From Glandiceps talaboti (taxonomy: Eukaryota > Hemichordata > Enteropneusta > Spengelidae): DNA of 64,000 bases. The DNA lies in contig NC_135557.1 of assembly GCF_964340395.1 (NCBI RefSeq), forward strand, positions 7,670,209-7,734,208, given 5' to 3'. A program made the translations under genes and the position numbers. The notes under the pieces were generated by a model. It had not been told where the DNA came from and did no database searches. It saw nothing but the letters and a program-made list of their open reading frames with translations. Positions 61,921 to 64,000 of the stretch are shown piece after piece (positions within the stretch are counted from its first letter, which is position 1; every line of letters begins with the position of its first letter).

Positions 61921-64000
61921 CCCCAATATGTAATAATCAACCCAATATGTAATACTAACCCAATATGTAATAACGCCTTAACCCAATATGTAATACTAAC
62001 CCAATATGTAATAACACCTTAACCCAATATGTAATACTAACCCAATATGTAATAACACCTTAACCCAATATGTAATACTAACCCAATATGTAATAACGCC
62101 TTAACCCAATATGTAATACTAACCCAATATGTAATAACATCTTAACCCAATATGTAATAAACCTAAACCAATATGTTTTATCACTTAACACAGTATGTTT
62201 CACTAACCCAATATGCAATAATACCTTATACTAGTATGAAATACTAACCCAATATGTTTTGACACTTAAGTCAATTTATTTCACTAACCCAATATGTAAT
62301 AACACCTTAACCCAATATGTAATACTAACCCAATATGTAATAACGCCTTAACCCAATATGTAATACTAACCCAATATGTAATAACATCTTAACCCAATAT
62401 GTAATAAACCTAAACCAATATGTTTTATCACTTAACACAGTATGTTTCACTAACCCAATATGTAATAATACCTTATACTAGTATGAAATACTAACCCAAT
62501 ATGTTTTGACACTTAAGTCAATTTATTTCACTAACCCAATATGTAATAACACCTTAACCCAATATGTAATACTAACCCAATATGTAATAACACCTTAACC
62601 CAATATGTAATACTAACCCAATATGTAATAACGCCTTAACCCAATATGTAATACTAACCCAATATGTAATAACGCCTTAACCCAATATGTAATACTAACC
62701 CAATATGTAATAACACCTTAACCCAATATGTAATACTAACCCAATATGTAATAACGCCTTAACCCAATATGTAATACTAACCCAATATGTAATAACATCT
62801 TAACCCAATATGTAATAAACCTAAACCAATATGTTTTATCACTTAACACAATATGTTTCACTAACCCAATATGTAATAATACCTTATGCTAGTATGAAAT
62901 ACTAACCCGATATGTTTTGACACTTAAGTCAATTTATTTCACTAACCCAATATGTAATAACATCTTAACCCAATATGTAATACTAACCCAATATGTAATA
63001 ACGCCTTAACCCAATATGTAATACTAACCCAATATGTAATAACACCTTAACCCAATATGTAATACTAACCCAATATGTAATAACACCTTAACCCAATATG
63101 TAATACTAACCCAATATGTAATAACACCTTAACCCAATATGTAATACTAACCCAATATGTAATAACGCCTTAACCCAATATGTAATACTAACCCAATATG
63201 TAATAACATCTTAACCCAATATGTAATAAACCTAAACCAATATGTTTTATCACTTAACACAGTACGTTTCACTAACCCAATATCTAATAATACCTTATAC
63301 TAGTATGAAATACTAACCCAATATGTTTTGACACTTAAGTCAATTTATTTCACTAACCCAATATGTAATAACACCTTAACCCAATATGTAATACTAACCC
63401 AATATGTAATAACACCTTAACCCAATATGTAATACTAACCCAATATGTAATAACGCCTTAACCCAATATGTAATACTAACCCAATATGTAATAACGCCTT
63501 AACCCAATATGTAATACTAACCCAATATGTAATAACACCTTAACCCAATATGTAATACTAACCCAATATGTAATAACGCCTTAACCCAATATGTAATACT
63601 AACCCAATATGTAATAACATCTTAACCCAATATGTAATAAACCTAAACCAATATGTTTTATCACTTAAGACAATATGTTTCACTAACCCAATATGTAATA
63701 ATACCTTATACTAGTATGAAATACTAACCCAATATGTTTTGACACTTAAGTCAATTTATTTCACTAACCCAATATGTAATAACGCCTTAACCCAATATGT
63801 AATACTAACCCAATATGCAATAACACGTTAACCAAATATGTAATACTAACCCAATATGTAATAACACCTTAACCCAATATGTAATACTAACCCAATATGT
63901 AATAACGCCTTAACCCAATATGTAATACTAACCCAATATGTAATAACACCTTAACCCAATATGTAATACTAACCCAATATGTAATAACATCTTAACCCAA
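61921..64000. repeat. 41-bp dimeric satellite with exact 411-bp higher-order repeat
   Basis: The array alternates AACCCAATATGTAATACT (18 bp) and the same first 16 bases ending ACnCCTT (23 bp). A diverged block of about 165 bp (starting at cctaaaccaatatg) recurs at 62162, 62409, 62820, 63231 and 63642. Spacings are 247, 411, 411 and 411 bp, and 411-247=164=4x41. The array is still running at the window end. No coding potential. Confidence 0.97.

Noticed and set aside
61921-64000. CRISPR-like or telomere-like array
   Set aside because: There are no unique spacers, the repeats are contiguous, and the unit contains CAATATG rather than a pure CCCTAA telomere motif.

Overview
The window is nuclear DNA of an AT-rich, intron-rich animal, most likely a marine invertebrate. 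The evidence is small phase-compatible exons with GT/GC-AG boundaries, very abundant microsatellites (TA, CA, GA, CATA, GATC-type), degenerate LINEs, TIR transposons, satellite DNA and a decayed protein-primed DNA polymerase B. The secreted protein architecture (MACPF domain, hevein-like 'WRxDxRCG...CC..WCG' modules) is of a kind I associate with amphioxus, hemichordates and other marine invertebrates. I cannot name the species. No bacterial genes, rRNA, tRNA or CRISPR array were found. LAYOUT. (1) 16-16857, minus strand: 3'-incomplete gene for a secreted multidomain protein. Nine exons can be joined in phase: a FAMeT-like beta domain, Cys-rich furin/EGF-like segments, then two hevein-like modules on duplicated 174-bp exons. 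(2) 19786-39973, minus strand: a ten-exon gene with a signal peptide and a MACPF/perforin-like domain (about 637 residues). An alternative donor in its last coding exon is in phase with the first exon of (1), so the two may be one long gene. (3) Introns of both genes are filled with repeats. A TTAA-targeted TIR element, swollen by a 42-bp-type satellite, separates the two hevein-like exons. Two LINE fragments, a cluster of four hairpins (10.4-11.1 kb) and huge CATA/TATG tracts lie elsewhere. A 3.2-kb TIR element (E) followed by a decayed family B DNA polymerase gene fills most of intron 2. (4) 40-49.1 kb: upstream of the gene, a CRE-containing minisatellite into which a 5.2-kb composite (E + polymerase fragment + partial E) is inserted as one unit with a 4-bp target duplication. 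(5) 49.1-59.1 kb: mostly unannotated DNA, a second TTAA element carrying two nested MITEs with 9-bp target duplications, a LINE remnant, and two paralogous minisatellites, one of which preserves the empty site of the TTAA element. (6) 59.3 kb: a RecQ-type helicase pseudogene fragment. (7) 61.9 kb to the end: a dimeric 41-bp satellite organised into an exact 411-bp higher-order repeat that runs off the window. FUNCTION. The only apparently intact host genes are the MACPF and hevein-like/Cys-rich secreted proteins, plausibly extracellular defence or recognition factors (inference). Everything else is mobile or tandemly repeated DNA, and its nested insertions let the order of events be read directly.
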